Shown: in pieces, positions 11,029-22,024 of the stretch
Numbering within the stretch: position 1 is the first letter of the stretch
Layout of the letters: each line of letters opens with the position of its first letter
From: Candidula unifasciata
Lineage: Eukaryota > Mollusca > Gastropoda > Stylommatophora > Geomitridae
Length of the DNA stretch: 64,000 nucleotides
Direction of reading: 5' to 3'
Assembly: GCA_905116865.2 (NCBI GenBank)
Contig: CAJHNH020002004.1
Coordinates: 66,565-130,564 of the forward strand
The notes under the pieces: model-generated
The model's input: the letters and a program-made list of their open reading frames with translations, nothing else
Databases searched by the model: none
What the model was told of the DNA's origin: nothing
Translations under genes and position numbers: made by a program

Positions 11029-11329
11029 GTAAGTCAAGGGTCAAGGCTGCAGTGAGGGGTGACCCGTGTACAAGGTGCCATTCAGTGTGTTATTCGTGAA
11101 CTTTATATGTGCACTGCAGGCCACTTCCGGTGGGAGAATTCAGTGTTTGGTAATTTCCAGATAATTTAATAACGATAATCTTTAAAGGTAAGATCAACGA
11201 TAATCTCCCCAAACAAACTAGGTCACGTTTCTTTCATAAATTGTTCAGGCTGGTCTGCTGTGGGGAGGGGGGGGGGGTTACATGTTGCTGCTATGTTGTT
11301 TCCTTTCTGGCTTGTCTTGCATTAACGTT

Positions 11330-11560
11330 TTTCCTCCTAGGCAGAGAGTGCCTGTGACATAGGTTGAAGCACTTTTTCGGGGGAGTTGTGTGTTAGACCC
11401 AGTTTCTAAATGTTTTTTAGTGTAAAAAGCACTGGCGTGTTAAAATATACAGCACGCGATATCAGCGGCATTGCCAAACAACCCCGTAGCAGTGTGCGAA
11501 AAGCGGGTGACTGTAGGTCGACTAATGAGAAGTGAGATAGTGTGTATATGCGCGGTCCGT
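11330..11560 (-). repeat. SINE/short repeat family S6 copy (reverse)
   Basis: Reverse copy of a roughly 300-base repeat. Shared blocks are 'tgcctgtgacatagg', 'gttagacccagtttctaaat', 'gcactggcgtgttaaaatat' and 'acagcacgcgatatcagcgg'. Other copies are at 20720 (-), 21655 (+) and 36870 (+). Class unknown. Confidence 0.7.
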
Positions 11561-11609
11561 GGGTAGATTACCGTGGAACTGACCTCTCTCAATTCGAATA
11601 TTACAGCTG

Positions 11610-12030
11610 TGTTAACGCTGTAACTGATACTTACACACTAGCACACTAAGACTTGACACACAATGAGATATTAACACACTGGAACATAGGCACACGGATG
11701 CGTTGTCACGCTGAAACAATGATACACCGACTCACTGAGGCACATGAACTCTCACAAACTGATACAAGCAAAGACAAACTGAAACAAGGACAAACTGACA
11801 ATCTGACAAATGGCAGAAGAACAAACTGACACTATAAGACACTGAAACATGGACACACTGACATATGGAAAAACTGTCACAGGTCGGACTGACACAATGA
11901 CACGCTAATAAATGACAGACACACTGACGGACAGTGACTGACAGACACAAAGAGAGACATGCACGATGACACCATGAGATATTCACACGTTGAAACACTG
12001 ACACACTGATACACTGACACAAGCAATTCT
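11610..12030. repeat. Degenerate ACTGACAC-rich minisatellite
   Basis: Irregular short units of about 10-12 bases (aacactgacacactgatac, gacacactgacat, and so on) over roughly 400 bases. It ends at the acceptor of gene A exon 8. The 101-residue minus frame here is Cys/Ser-rich repeat translation. Confidence 0.75.
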
Positions 12031-12040
12031 TTATCAACAG

Positions 12041-12165
12041 CTGCGGCCTGTGTCACAGGGTCAGTGTTTATCTCCGGACCAACATTGCCCTGGCATCGAA
12101 GACCAGAAAATGAAGGCTGTAAACGATGTAACGGTGCAAAGTTGTAAGGACAATCAGAGTAGCAG
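12041..12165 (+). CDS. Gene A exon 8
   Basis: 125 nt between acceptor ttatcaacag (ending 12040) and donor gtgaac (from 12166). It starts in phase 0 and leaves two bases (ag), exactly what exon 9 requires. Peptide: LRPVSQGQCLSPDQHCPGIE then DQKMKAVNDVTVQSCKD. Three cysteines are spaced across it. I found this exon by looking for the phase change that the neighbouring exons demanded, which supports it. The donor lies right at the edge of the 30/60-bp array. Confidence 0.62.
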
Positions 12166-12178
12166 GTGAACATTTCTC

Positions 12179-14668
12179 TATCAGTCTCATTAACCCAAGT
12201 CTATCCATTTCGTGTGCACACTTGTCTATCCCTCTCATATACACATTTGTTTACCCATCGCATATACACATTTGTTTGTCCATCTCATATACACATATGT
12301 TCTTCCATCTCGTATACACATTTTTCCATTCATCTCATATACACATTTGTCCATTCATCTCATATACACATTTGTCCATTCATCTCATATACACATTTGT
12401 CCATTCATCTCATATACACATTTGTCCATTCATCTCATATACACATGTGTTCGCCTGTCTCGTGTACACACTTGTCCATCAATCTCATATACACATTTGT
12501 TAATACATCTCGTTTACTCATTTGTTTGTCCATCTCGTGTACACATTTGTCTATCCATCTCGTATACACATTTGTTCGTCCATCTCGTGTACACACTTGT
12601 TTATCTATCTTATACACACATGTGTTCGTCCATCTCGTGTACACAGTTGTGTATCTATCTTATATACACATGTGTTCGTCCATCTCGTGTACACACTTGT
12701 CTATCTATCTTATATACACATGTGTTCGTCCATCTCGTGTACACACTTGTTTATCTATCTTATACACACATGTGTTCGTCCATCTCGTGTACACAGTTGT
12801 CTATCTATCTTATATACACATGTGTTCGTCCATCTCGTGTACACACTTGTCTTTCTATCTTATATACACATGTGTTCGTCCATCTCGTGTACACAGTTGT
12901 CTATCTATCTTATATACATATGTGTTCGTCCATCTCGTGTACACACTTATCTATCTATCTTATATACACATGTGTTCGTCCATCTCGTTTACACACTTGT
13001 CTATCTATCTTAAATACACATGTGTTCGTCCATCTCGTGTACACACTTGTCTATCTATCTTATATACACATGTGTTCGTCCATCTCGTGTACACACCTGT
13101 CTATCTATCTTATATACATATGTGTTCGTCCATCTCGTGTACACACTTGTCTATCTATCTTATATACACATGTGTTCGTCCATCTCGTGTACACACTTGT
13201 CTATCTATCTTATATACATATGTGTTCGTCCATCTCGTGTACACAGTTGTCTTTCTATCTTATATACACATGTGTTCGTCCATCTCGTGTACACAGTTGT
13301 CTTTCTATCTTATATACACATGTGTTCGTCCATCTCGTGTACACACTTGTCTATCTATCTTAAATACACATGTGTTTGTCCATCTCGTGTACACACTTTT
13401 CTATCTATCTTATATACACATGTGTTCGTCCATCTCGTGTACACACTTGTCTATCTATCTTATATACACATGTGTTCGTCCATCTCGTGTACACACTTGT
13501 CTATCTATCTTATATACACATGTGTTCGTCCATCTCGTGTACACACTTGTCTATCTATCTTATATACACATGTGTTCGTCCTTCTCGTGTACACACTTGT
13601 CTATCCATCTCGTATACACATGTGTTCGTCCTTCTCGTGTACACACTTGTCTATCTATCTTATATACACATGTGTTCGTCCATCTCGTGTACACACTTGT
13701 CTATCTTATATACACATGTGTTCGTCCATCTCGCGTACACACTTGTCTATCTTATATACACATGTGTTCATCCATCTCGTGTACACACTTGACTATCTAT
13801 CTTAGATACACATGTGTTCGTCCATCTCGTGTACACACTTGTCTATCTTATATACACATTTGTTTGTCCTTCTCGTGTACACACTTGACTATCTATCTTA
13901 TATACACATTTGTTCGTCCATCTCGTGTACACACTTGTCTATCTATCTTATATACACATTTGTTCGTCCTTCTCGTGTACACACTTGTCTATCCATCTCG
14001 TATACACATGTGTTCGTCCTTCTCGTGTACACACTTGTCTATCTATCTTATATACACATTTGTTCGTCCATCTCGTGTACACACACACTTGTCTATCTAT
14101 CTTATATACACATTTGTTCGTCCATCTCGTGTACACACTTGTCTATCTTATATACACATTTGTTCGTCCATCTCGTGTACACACTTGACTATCTTATATA
14201 CACATTTGTTCGTCCATCTCGTGTACACACTTGTCTATCTATCTTATATACACATTTGTTCGTCCTTCTCTTGTACACACTTGTCTATCTATCTTATATA
14301 CACATTTGTTCGTCCATCTCGTGTACACACTTGTCTATCTATCTTATATACACACTTGTCTATCTATCTTATATACACACTTGTCTATCTATCTTATATA
14401 CACACTTGTCTATCTATCTTATATACACACTTGTCTATCTATCTTATATACACACTTGTCTATCTATCTTATATACACTTGTCTATCTATCTTATATACA
14501 CATTTGTCTATCTATCTTATATACACACTTTCTATCTACTTATATACACACTTGTCTATCTATCTTATATACATACTTGTTCATCCATCTTATATACACA
14601 CTTGTTCATCTATCTTATATACACATTTGTTCGTCCATCTCATACACACATTTGTTCGTCCATATCTC
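12179..14668. repeat. 30-bp minisatellite with 60-bp higher-order unit
   Basis: About 83 monomers of 30 bases. In the centre (about 12600-13660) two alternating monomer types, 'cttatatacacatgtgttcg' and 'catctcgtgtacacacttgt', form an almost perfect 60-base dimer. The ends carry simpler monomer-only runs (12320-12450 and 14330-14570), as expected for older edges. All three plus frames stay open because 30 and 60 are multiples of 3 and the unit has no forward stop, which produces an 851-codon frame. It lies in intron 8 of gene A. Confidence 0.97.
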
Positions 14669-15171
14669 AGTGGTCTCCAAAGTGGGGCGAGGTACTTGCT
14701 CTTGGGGGGTGGGGTTGGTGAGAAAGTTCCCAAAAATTAGGTGGGGGGGGGGGGGGGGGCGTAAAGTATTTGTTTTTCATCAGAATGTGTGCATTTGTAC
14801 TTGTTATAATTCCTTACACTAACCTTTTTTTTTTTTTTTTAAAGTCAAATTATGATTAAAATATGTTTTACACTATTTAGAAAACAAACAGCCAAGGACG
14901 TTTTTGTTTTGATGAGTATTTTGTCCATTTACCGTAAAACTGTAACTACTCTAATATGGTAACACGTCCATTTAATTATAGATTATGAACACATGACCTC
15001 CTCTAGTTTTTCAATCTCATTCTGTTCTCTTGTAAACTGGGGGTGGGAGGGGGAGGGGAGCGGGATGAGGGAAAAAATGGGTTGGTGTCCTTACCTTATA
15101 CTCTAGGTGTGCCACCTAAAAATGGTTGGAGAGCACTGGTCTATCTCATATACACACGTTTGTTCATCTCA

Positions 15172-15462
15172 TTTCACACTGTCGGGTCTCGATACCACTG
15201 TCAGGTCTCGATACCACTGTCAGGTCTCGATACCACTGTCAGGTCTCGATACCACTGTCGGTCTCGATACCACTGTCGGGTCTCGATACCACTGTCGGGT
15301 CTCGATACCACAGTCGGGTCTCGATACCACTGTCGGGTCTCGATACCACTGTCGGGTCTCGATACCACTGTCGGGTCTCGATACCACAGTCCGGTCTCGA
15401 TACCACTGTCGGGTCTCGATACCACTGTCACGTCTCGATACCACTGTCAGGTTTCGATACCA
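15172..15462. repeat. 19-bp minisatellite seeded from SINE S3
   Basis: About 15 copies of 'gggtctcgataccactgtc', with occasional 18-base units and a/g variants. The unit matches an internal stretch of SINE S3 ('gctctcggtaccactgtcg' in the copy at 56170), and the array runs straight into a truncated S3 remnant at 15462-15555 ('cgaaaccaacgcaagg'). Confidence 0.93.
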
Positions 15463-15556
15463 CTCGAAACCAACGCAAGGCTGTCTTGTGCCAAACGCGT
15501 GCAGCTGGGGTGTAACCCTGAAATTATGAAGCGCGTTTGCAACGCCTAAGCCACAT
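15462..15556 (-). repeat. Truncated SINE S3 remnant
   Basis: Reverse S3 head: 'cgaaaccaacgcaaggctgt', 'gcagctggggtgtaaccctg' and 'atgaagcgcgtttgcaacgc', matching the 56190-56270 copy. The array replaces the rest of the body. Confidence 0.75.
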
Positions 15557-16254
15557 GTGCCAACTCTTCAGTTATACACACTTGTAAGACAATGTGCACG
15601 CTTGTAATTCATTCTGGTAATAATACACTGTCTGTCCTTCCAATATAAAATTTAAAAATGCTCTAAATATTCGCATGTGGTGTTTAGAAATATGTGAGTT
15701 ACATCTTTGTGTGTGTGGTTGGGGGTGAGTGGGATCATTATAAACATTGCTAACGAAATTCGATCTTTCTTTGGTTACAAAGCTACACATCGATCAATCA
15801 GGTGCCGTCTCCGCAACGAAGATTGTCTGCAATGGATCTTCAACACGCCCTGTCTTTTTTCTGGGCGGTACACTCTCTCAGACTGCTGTTTGTCACCGCT
15901 TGATGTTGTCCTCCACCCTGCATCGTTGTCTGCCTCTTGCTCTCTTGTCTTTACCATTCCCCTCCAGAACGGTTATAAAAGATTCTTAGAATTATTTATG
16001 TGGCGGAAATATCCTTGTTTTCTCGTATCTATTGCTTTCAGCAACTCTTTTCATTTCCTATCTCCTCTGTATTTAATTGGTTTTGTTTCCATGAAATATG
16101 ACATATTCTCCTGTACATTTACATCTTTCAATTTCTGTCCATATCTTCGATTTTCTATCTGATTGTTCATTGTACAGAACGTTGTAGCACACCAATAGAG
16201 TTGAGTATTTATAGCATGTGACCATTTTTCATTTTCAATATGTTGATCTTTCTT

Positions 16255-16665
16255 CTTCCTGTGCTTTTCTAACCCCTAATGGAGCATAGGCCCTCAACCA
16301 ACTTACGCCAAGTCTAACTACCATTCGCTATCGCATGCAACTTTCCCTATGTCCTCCCCATCTTTTTAACATCTATCTCCAACCCATTTCTTCATGTAAA
16401 GATTTTTTTTTTGGGGGGGGGGGGTGTCCATCCTTTATTCCTTTATTTCTATGTCCCTGTTGGTTCCACTGGAAAGACATTCCAGTTATATTGCTCTCAG
16501 GTTTTCTCAGAGTTTGTCCTATCCAACGCCAGCGTCTTTTCTTCACCTCTTGATTCATTGGAACTTGTTTTATTCTCTCCCAAAGCTCGGCATTTGTGAT
16601 TCTATCATTCCATTTAATTCTCTATATTCTGCGCAGGCGCTAGTTAATGAATGTTTGTAGATCTT
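16255..16665 (-). pseudogene. LINE reverse-transcriptase C-terminal fragment
   Basis: Minus strand reads NQEVKKRRWRWIGQTLRKPE, then ITGMSFQWNQQGHRNKG, a poly-C expansion, and finally 'WRKLVEGLCSIRG' at the 3' end. This 'RRWRWIGHTLRKP...WNPQGKR...' order is the common C-terminus of a LINE ORF2 class. It contains stops and a homopolymer insertion, so it is dead. Confidence 0.8.
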
Positions 16666-16793
16666 TCTAGCTGTCCGTAATTAGATATAAATTATCTGTT
16701 GAAATATGCTTTTTTTTTTTTTTAAATTCGATTAAAGTTCACTTTCGGCAGACATACCATGATCACAAAACGACACCTTTCTTATCGTTGCAG

Positions 16794-16954
16794 ATGGCGA
16801 TCTCCAGGTCTGAGAAGCCACCCCAGTGTGCCGTCCGTGTATCCACCTGTAACAGGTAGACATAGATCCAGGTGTTCTCTGTGTCGGGGATATCCTATGA
16901 AAGCTGGTTGGGCTGGGGATGCTAGACCCGGGCCAGTGTTTGTCGGACAGACAA
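16794..16954 (+). CDS. Gene A exon 9
   Basis: 161 nt between acceptor ttatcgttgcag (ending 16793) and donor gtaagt (from 16955). One base completes exon 8's codon, 53 codons follow, and one base is left for exon 10. Peptide: WRSPGLRSHPSVPSVYPPVT, then RSRCSLCRGYPMKAGWAGDA. It carries one CxxC pair (CSLC), which alone does not define a zinc finger. Both splice sites are good. Confidence 0.7.
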
Positions 16955-17081
16955 GTAAGTGATCACGTGTCTCACGTTGTAAATACAGGGATGTTTGTTT
17001 TATTGTGTCTTCCGTTTGAGACATCAAATCCGAGACATCAAGTCAGAGACATCACTACATAGACATAAAGACAGAGGCATC

Positions 17082-17592
17082 ATAATATAGAAGCTAAGAC
17101 ATGGTCACCAAGAAAGAGACATCAAACTATAGAAGCTAAGACATGGTCACCAAGAAAGATACATCATAATATAGAAGCTAAGACATGGTCACCAAGAAAG
17201 ATACATCATAATATAGAAGCTAAGACATGGTCACCAAGAAAGAGGCATCATAATATAGAAGCTAAGACATGGTCACCAAGAAAGATACATCATAATATAG
17301 AAGCTAAGACATGGTCACCAAGAAAGATACATCATAATATAGAAGCTAAGACATGGTCACCAAGAAAGATACATCATAATATAGAAGCTAAGACATGGTC
17401 ACCAAGAAAGATACATCATAATATAGAAGCTAAGACATGGTCACCAAGAAAGATACATCATAATATAGAAGCTAAGACATGGTCACCAAGAAAGATACAT
17501 CATAATATAGAAGCTAAGACATGGTCACCAAGAAAGATACATCATAATACAGAATCTAAGACATGGTCACCAAGAAAGAGACATCAAGTCCC
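17082..17592. repeat. 42-bp minisatellite
   Basis: About 12 copies of a 42-base unit containing 'aagacatggtcaccaagaaa' followed by 'gatacatcataatatagaag'. Central copies are essentially identical and the edges carry variants (aaactat, atacagaatc). It begins about 130 bases after exon 9. High homogeneity suggests recent expansion. Confidence 0.95.
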
Positions 17593-17919
17593 GAGACACC
17601 AAAACAGGGACATCAAGACATCAAGACATCTTGACAGACAGCAAGTGTGTAGTTACTGAACGATAGTAGTTTGGCAGTTAGAATCTGCCTCACTGCCTTC
17701 AGGCCTTGATTCGAACCTGCATTGAGAAGTAATTTGTTAACAGACATCGACTCCCAGATCCTATCAGTAAAAAACAGGAAACACGAAATCTTCTTGGAGG
17801 TCAAGGCGGTCGGTGGATTTGACATCATCCATGTAGTAGCTGAGGGGCTATAAAACTTTGGAATCAGTACCAAACTCAGGCAGATTATAAGTGTTTGTCC
17901 AGTGTTATGTAAACTCAGA

Positions 17920-18035
17920 CAATAGAGCCTGATGGTTGATGGCAGTTTCTGGGACCTCACCACGGGTGATCCTCATCCGCATGAGGGTGTTTATAGCTCT
18001 GTGTGAATGTCTTGGTGGAGTAAAATTTACTTACT
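17920..18035 (+). repeat. Partial SINE family S5
   Basis: 'gtttctgggacctcaccacg', 'gtgatcctcatccgcatgag' and 'ggtgtttatagctctgtgtg' match the copies at 10710 and 23535. It ends 'taaaatttacttacttac', the same ending style as S1. Confidence 0.65.
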
Positions 18036-18114
18036 TACTATATGGTATTGTATACTGAGCATTGAACGAGGAAGTCTTGCTGACACCGTCGATATTCATT
18101 GTCGTATTGTGCTA

Positions 18115-18260
18115 TTAACTCTTTGAGTCCCAAGAAACGCATCATACGTTCATAGGTTACTGCATAGAAGCCCAATGAACGCATGATGCGCCGATTTTAC
18201 GTATCTTTTAACAACCCTTTGGGCCTGTGATGCTAAACCCTCTGGGACTTAAAGAGTTAA
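18115..18260. mobile_element. piggyBac-like MITE with TTAA target duplication
   Basis: A 138-bp element flanked by TTAA at 18115-18118 and 18257-18260. Terminal inverted repeats are 'ctctttgagtccc' and 'gggacttaaagag' (one mismatch). Subterminal 'cgcatcatacgttcat' and 'atgaacgcatgatgcg' also pair. There is no coding capacity. TTAA duplications and CTCTTTG-like ends are typical of piggyBac-derived MITEs. It lies in intron 9 of gene A. Confidence 0.82.
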
Positions 18261-18304
18261 AGCTCACAGGCTATTTCTCGGTACAATAATTTTAACTTAC
18301 CCTA

Positions 18305-18323
18305 TGACGTCACAATGACGTCA
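18305..18323. promoter_or_regulatory. Two perfect CRE palindromes one helical turn apart
   Basis: TGACGTCA occurs at 18305-18312 and again at 18316-18323, 11 bases centre to centre. This is the CREB/ATF binding palindrome. It lies about 140 bases upstream of the transposase-like frame at 18454 and may be its old promoter. Function is inferred only. Confidence 0.5.
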
Positions 18324-18453
18324 CAGGAGACATTCAAATAATTTATAGTGGTAAGGTATTTTTCCCTGCTAGAGTGCATCGCAAAAGCGCGCGTCGGCAG
18401 TTTTCATCTTTGTCGCGTCTGGTTGCAGCAGTGTTTTCATCTTTGTTTGCCGT

Positions 18454-18873
18454 TTGTTTCCAGCCATGAATTTTCTACAGTTAGTAGCATCTGTACGAGA
18501 CAAGGAGACCTGCGTTGCCTTCCTGCAACAGCATGGCATTTTGCACATAACAAGACGTTGCAGAAACAACCATCAGATAGAAGGTGTTTTATCGCTGTCG
18601 GAAAGACACTCGATAAATCCGTACGGCAAATTGCGGATCTCTTTCCGGCGACTATACCGCCACTGCCGAGAGTATAAACTAGATGGCTGGGACTCACGAG
18701 CAGCAGCTACCGCATCTCGTGCAGCTCCCACCATTTTATTTGCTTGTGATTCCCAGTCATCTAGTTTAGCGGGAGATAGTCCTAGCAGTGGCGATATGGT
18801 CGCCGGAAAGACTGAGGCCCTGTTAGAGTTTATTTTCGGCATGGATAATTTGGGACCGTTATTCGGAGGATAG
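18454..18873 (+). pseudogene. ISXO2/Merlin-like transposase N-terminus, interrupted
   Basis: A 139-residue frame. Residues 5-37 (MNFLQLVASVRDKETCVAFL, then QQHGILHITRRC) resemble the N-terminus of ISXO2-like transposase-domain proteins found in invertebrate genomes, in which an 'MNFLxL...D.ETC..FLQ..G.L' start precedes a zinc-ribbon-like region. The ribbon cysteines are missing and the middle (from about residue 63) is the inserted palindromic element at 18640. No catalytic DDE region follows, so this is a remnant. The family call is from memory of the motif and is moderate at best. Confidence 0.45.
18640..18811. mobile_element. Palindromic MITE with ~65-bp inverted repeats
   Basis: Left arm starts 'tctttccggcgac' and contains 'ccgccactgc' and 'taaactagatggctgggac'. 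The right arm ends 'gtcgccggaaaga' and contains 'gcagtggcg' and 'tcccagtcatctagttta', the reverse complement with few mismatches. About 172 bp with a short loop, so it would fold as a hairpin. It interrupts the transposase-like frame. I cannot define the target duplication. Confidence 0.78.
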
Positions 18874-19039
18874 CCAAAAGCACAATTGTTATTTTATTGA
18901 AGCAGTCCGATAAAACACTTTCCAGATTAGAAGTGGGTGTCAATCGAGATATGACTGAGTTTAATTAAATCAAGAACTGACATCACAACACTCGGGACAT
19001 TCCCACAACCCCTCCGTCCCCCCTCTTCAGCAGCCAGCG

Positions 19040-19475
19040 CAGAGTTCTAATACCAATGATGCCAGTAGCATTCTGATTATACGTCCGTGTTGTCTTTTCT
19101 CTGATCGTCGAACATCGGCCTTTCTCTTTGTCACTTTCTGCTGCATCACTCCTACCAGGGTGATCCACTTGCTCCTCTGAATTGTACGCGTTCTTCCACA
19201 AGGCCCTAACTACGTCTGCTTCATCATGCATCAATATTCCAGCAAGTTGTGCAGAGCCAGCCAGTCTGTTCGCCTATTCATATCCTAACACATCGGTATG
19301 CCTCAGAGAAAAGATCCAGACAATGCTCCTTCATCCGTGATTTCCAAAGCACGCTTTTCGAGTCATTTGGAAGATATGATTTTCTAATTCTGGCTCTTCT
19401 GGCTGCCGCGACCATTGACACATCGTTTTGTCCTAGAGTTTCATTGATGTTATCTTTCCATCTTGTTCTTGGTCT
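19040..19475 (-). pseudogene. Possible LINE ORF2 C-terminal fragment
   Basis: Minus strand gives 'RTRWKDNINETLGQ', like the GRPR-x-W-x-D-x-I basic stretch of LINE ORF2 ends, followed by an unassigned Arg-rich frame. It lacks the other landmarks. Low confidence. Confidence 0.35.
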
Positions 19476-19673
19476 ACTTCATGTTCTTCGTTCATTCCCG
19501 CTATTGGTATATGTATGTTTTATATGGTGTGGCGCCACAAGGCATTCTCTTTAAGTGGGAAACCCAAGTGATTTTCTATATTTGTATGTAATTTAGAATT
19601 GCCAGCGCACTTCATCACTACTTGCCAAAGACTGTCCTAAGATTTGTATATTGTGCGTCTATCTTTGTTTCAG

Positions 19674-19735
19674 CGCCCAGGCACGGCCCAGGACGTTTTC
19701 ATACACTCCCAAGGAAAACATTCCCCGGCCGGGAG
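19674..19735 (+). CDS. Gene A exon 10 (short)
   Basis: 62 nt between acceptor atctttgtttcag (ending 19673) and donor gtaagt (from 19736). Two bases complete exon 9's codon, then 20 codons end in phase 0: PRHGPGRFHTLPRKTFPGRE. Small and Arg/Pro-rich, but both splice sites are near-consensus and the phases fit on both sides. Confidence 0.66.
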
Positions 19736-19877
19736 GTAAGTGACAGCACTCATCTCACCAATCTACACCTGCAATATATTTTGTAGTAATATAAGTGTAT
19801 CTATTTCTTGTTATCAAATGTCTTGCTTTTAAGAGAGCCAGTGAGATTTAAACAACTCTCTCAGCTTAAGTAAATAA

Positions 19878-20275
19878 CTTTGACTCCAGGTCCACCCAAC
19901 CTTAAACGAGTACCAGACAAAGTCATGGGAGGTAAAGGCGGCCGGCATAATGTAGACAACATCACCCAATGTGTGCCGAATAGTCTAATAAATGAAATTC
20001 TAACACTATGTGAAAGAGGAAGCTCGGCTGCGGATCGGAAGGTCGTGGGTTTGGATCCAGACGAGGGCGTGGATTTTTTTTCAAATGACCTTGGCTCCCA
20101 GGTCCACCCAGCTTTGAGTGGCTACAGGGGGGTACCAGGTACAGTTCTAAGAAGTAAAAGTGGCCGGCATAATGAAGACCACATCACTCAATGTGTGCCG
20201 ATTAGTCTAAAATATAAAGATCTAACACTATACGCAAGTCATCCTTGAGGCGTGGAAAATGTCCTTTACAGTTAC
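19878..20275 (+). repeat. Two SINE S1 copies in tandem
   Basis: Copy 1 (19880-20015) has 'gactccaggtccacccaacc', 'gggaggtaaaggcggccggc' and 'catcacccaatgtgtgccga'. Copy 2 (20030-20275) adds a tRNA-like head ('gcggatcggaaggtcgtggg', B-box-like 'gggtttggatcc') before 'gacttggctcccaggtccac'-type sequence. Copy 2 shows S1 is also tRNA-headed. Confidence 0.72.
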
Positions 20276-20719
20276 TTTTCACCTGCTAAGGTATGAATGC
20301 TGTTCCTGCATGTCGTTTTGTAAGGCTGTACTTGCGCTACATCCCGGTTTTTATATCTGTTAATAATGCGGGTTACCAGAGAACCTGTTGCAAAGGAAAC
20401 GATTGGGAACAATCAGGATAGGGGGAATTAGGGAGGAAGAGTCTTAACCGACTTTCAAATTGTTCAAGGGAGAGGTGCCTCAAAGAGCCTAAGCCTTGTT
20501 AAAGTTATAAAAAATAAAATTAATAAATATAATAACAATCACACTGAATAGCAAATAAATGTAATAGATTTGACATGATGTGACATATATGGTGGATTTT
20601 ACGGTCGTTTTCCCATTAGCACATCACCGGTTGTAGGTCAACTCTATGGATAAGTTGGTTGGACTAGTCTACCGTGGTCGCGGTTATGGGTCTCGCAGTC
20701 TGTTTTTGTCTGGCATTTG

Positions 20720-20990
20720 CGTTTTTATTTCCCAGAAAGAGACGGCCTGTGACATAGGTTTTGTCACTCTCTAGGGGGTTTATGTGTTAAACCTAGTATC
20801 TAAATGTTTTAGAAGTGGTAAAAGCTCTGGCAAGGTGAAATATACAGCACGCGGTATAAGCGCGAATGCGGAATATCCCCGTGAGCTTGTGTTAAAGTCG
20901 GATCGCCTGATGCCGACCTATTAGGAGTAAGGTGGTCAGAAGGTCGTCTAATCAGAAGCGGTGTACTAATGGGGAGACGAGCGTAAACTT
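20720..20990 (-). repeat. Repeat family S6 copy (reverse)
   Basis: Shares 'ggcctgtgacataggttttg', 'cactctctagggggtttatg' and 'tatacagcacgcggtataag' with the 11330 copy. It stands in opposite orientation to the S6 copy at 21655, with exon 11 between them. Confidence 0.7.
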
Positions 20991-21358
20991 TACCACTTAT
21001 ATAAACACATACTGTACTTAAAATGGGAGCGTCTATACATTTGGGATGGGGGTGGGGGTGGTCCGTATCTCTGCTGCGTATCATCTGTAGAAACAGATGA
21101 AAGGAGGGGGTGGGGGTTTCAGCCTTCGCTAAAAATTAGGGATTGGGGCTCGAGAAGCCTAAAGCCCACAGTAGCTGGCATATATGCAACAGTCTAACAT
21201 AAATTATTCTCAGATTCAACCAATAACAATAACTAAACGTTTATACTGGGAACACCCTGAGATCACAAACAGCAGCCCGTTGTCTTATGTAGATAGGGGA
21301 AGATCCCGTTATGGAACAAATTTCCTGTTGATGGTCATTTGTTCTGTCACACCAACAG

Positions 21359-21560
21359 ATTGACCGACCCGTGGACAAACGCCTGAACTGGCACAAGGGT
21401 CCTGCTGACTTCACCTTGACCTGCAAGCTGCCCGCTGACGATGTCCATCCCTCACATAGGAGGGCTCCGGAAAGCTCCAGTGATGACCTTAATCTGAGGA
21501 GGCTTCTGGAAGAGCTGTACAAGGACAAGAAATATATGGACCGGCTTATCAACACCTCAG
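21359..21560 (+). CDS. Gene A exon 11
   Basis: 202 nt between acceptor caccaacag (ending 21358) and donor gtagtg (from 21561). It starts in phase 0 and leaves one base. Peptide: IDRPVDKRLNWHKGPADFTL, TCKLPADDVHPSHRR, then a helical LRRLLEELYKDKKYMDRLIN. It is the most protein-like exon of the model, with conserved-looking Trp and His and an amphipathic helix. No known family comes to mind. Confidence 0.74.
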
Positions 21561-21654
21561 GTAGTGTTTTGTGTAGGCAGTGTATATATAGTTATCCGGA
21601 TTAGTATTTGCTTGGGTTAAAGTAACGTTGGTCTTCACACACCCCACCCATATA

Positions 21655-21970
21655 CACACTAGCTCACTTCTGATTTTTAGTTCCTGAACCAGTCACGTTG
21701 GCACAAGGTTACGAGGGTGTTCCGCAATGCCGTTGATATCGCGTGTTGTATATTCAGCATGCCAGCGCTTTTAATAATCCAAAACATGGAGAAACTCTTC
21801 CTAACACAATCCCCCTAGAGAGTGCTACAACCTAAGTCACAGGTATTCTCTTTCTTGGAATGAAAACGTAAATGCAAGACATCACAGAAAGCAAACAATA
21901 GAGCAGGACACACCCGTAACCTTCAGGTAAGTCGACCAACCCAACAAACTTGTAAATGAAAAGTATCTGT
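21655..21970 (+). repeat. Repeat family S6 copy
   Basis: Forward S6 starting 'cacacactagctcacttctg' and containing 'gttccgcaatgccgttgata', 'gagtgctacaacctaagtca' and 'acacacccgtaaccttcagg'. It matches 36870-37190 over its length. Confidence 0.72.
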
Positions 21971-22024
21971 ATGGGACTAGTATTTATGTGTGTAGGCTTT
22001 TTTGTGGGTGTAAGCGTAAAGTTT

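Noticed and set aside
12166..14721. 851-codon open frame starting MNISLSVSLTQ
   Set aside because: It is translation of the 30/60-bp array. All three plus frames are open together and the sequence has no unique part except a few edge codons.
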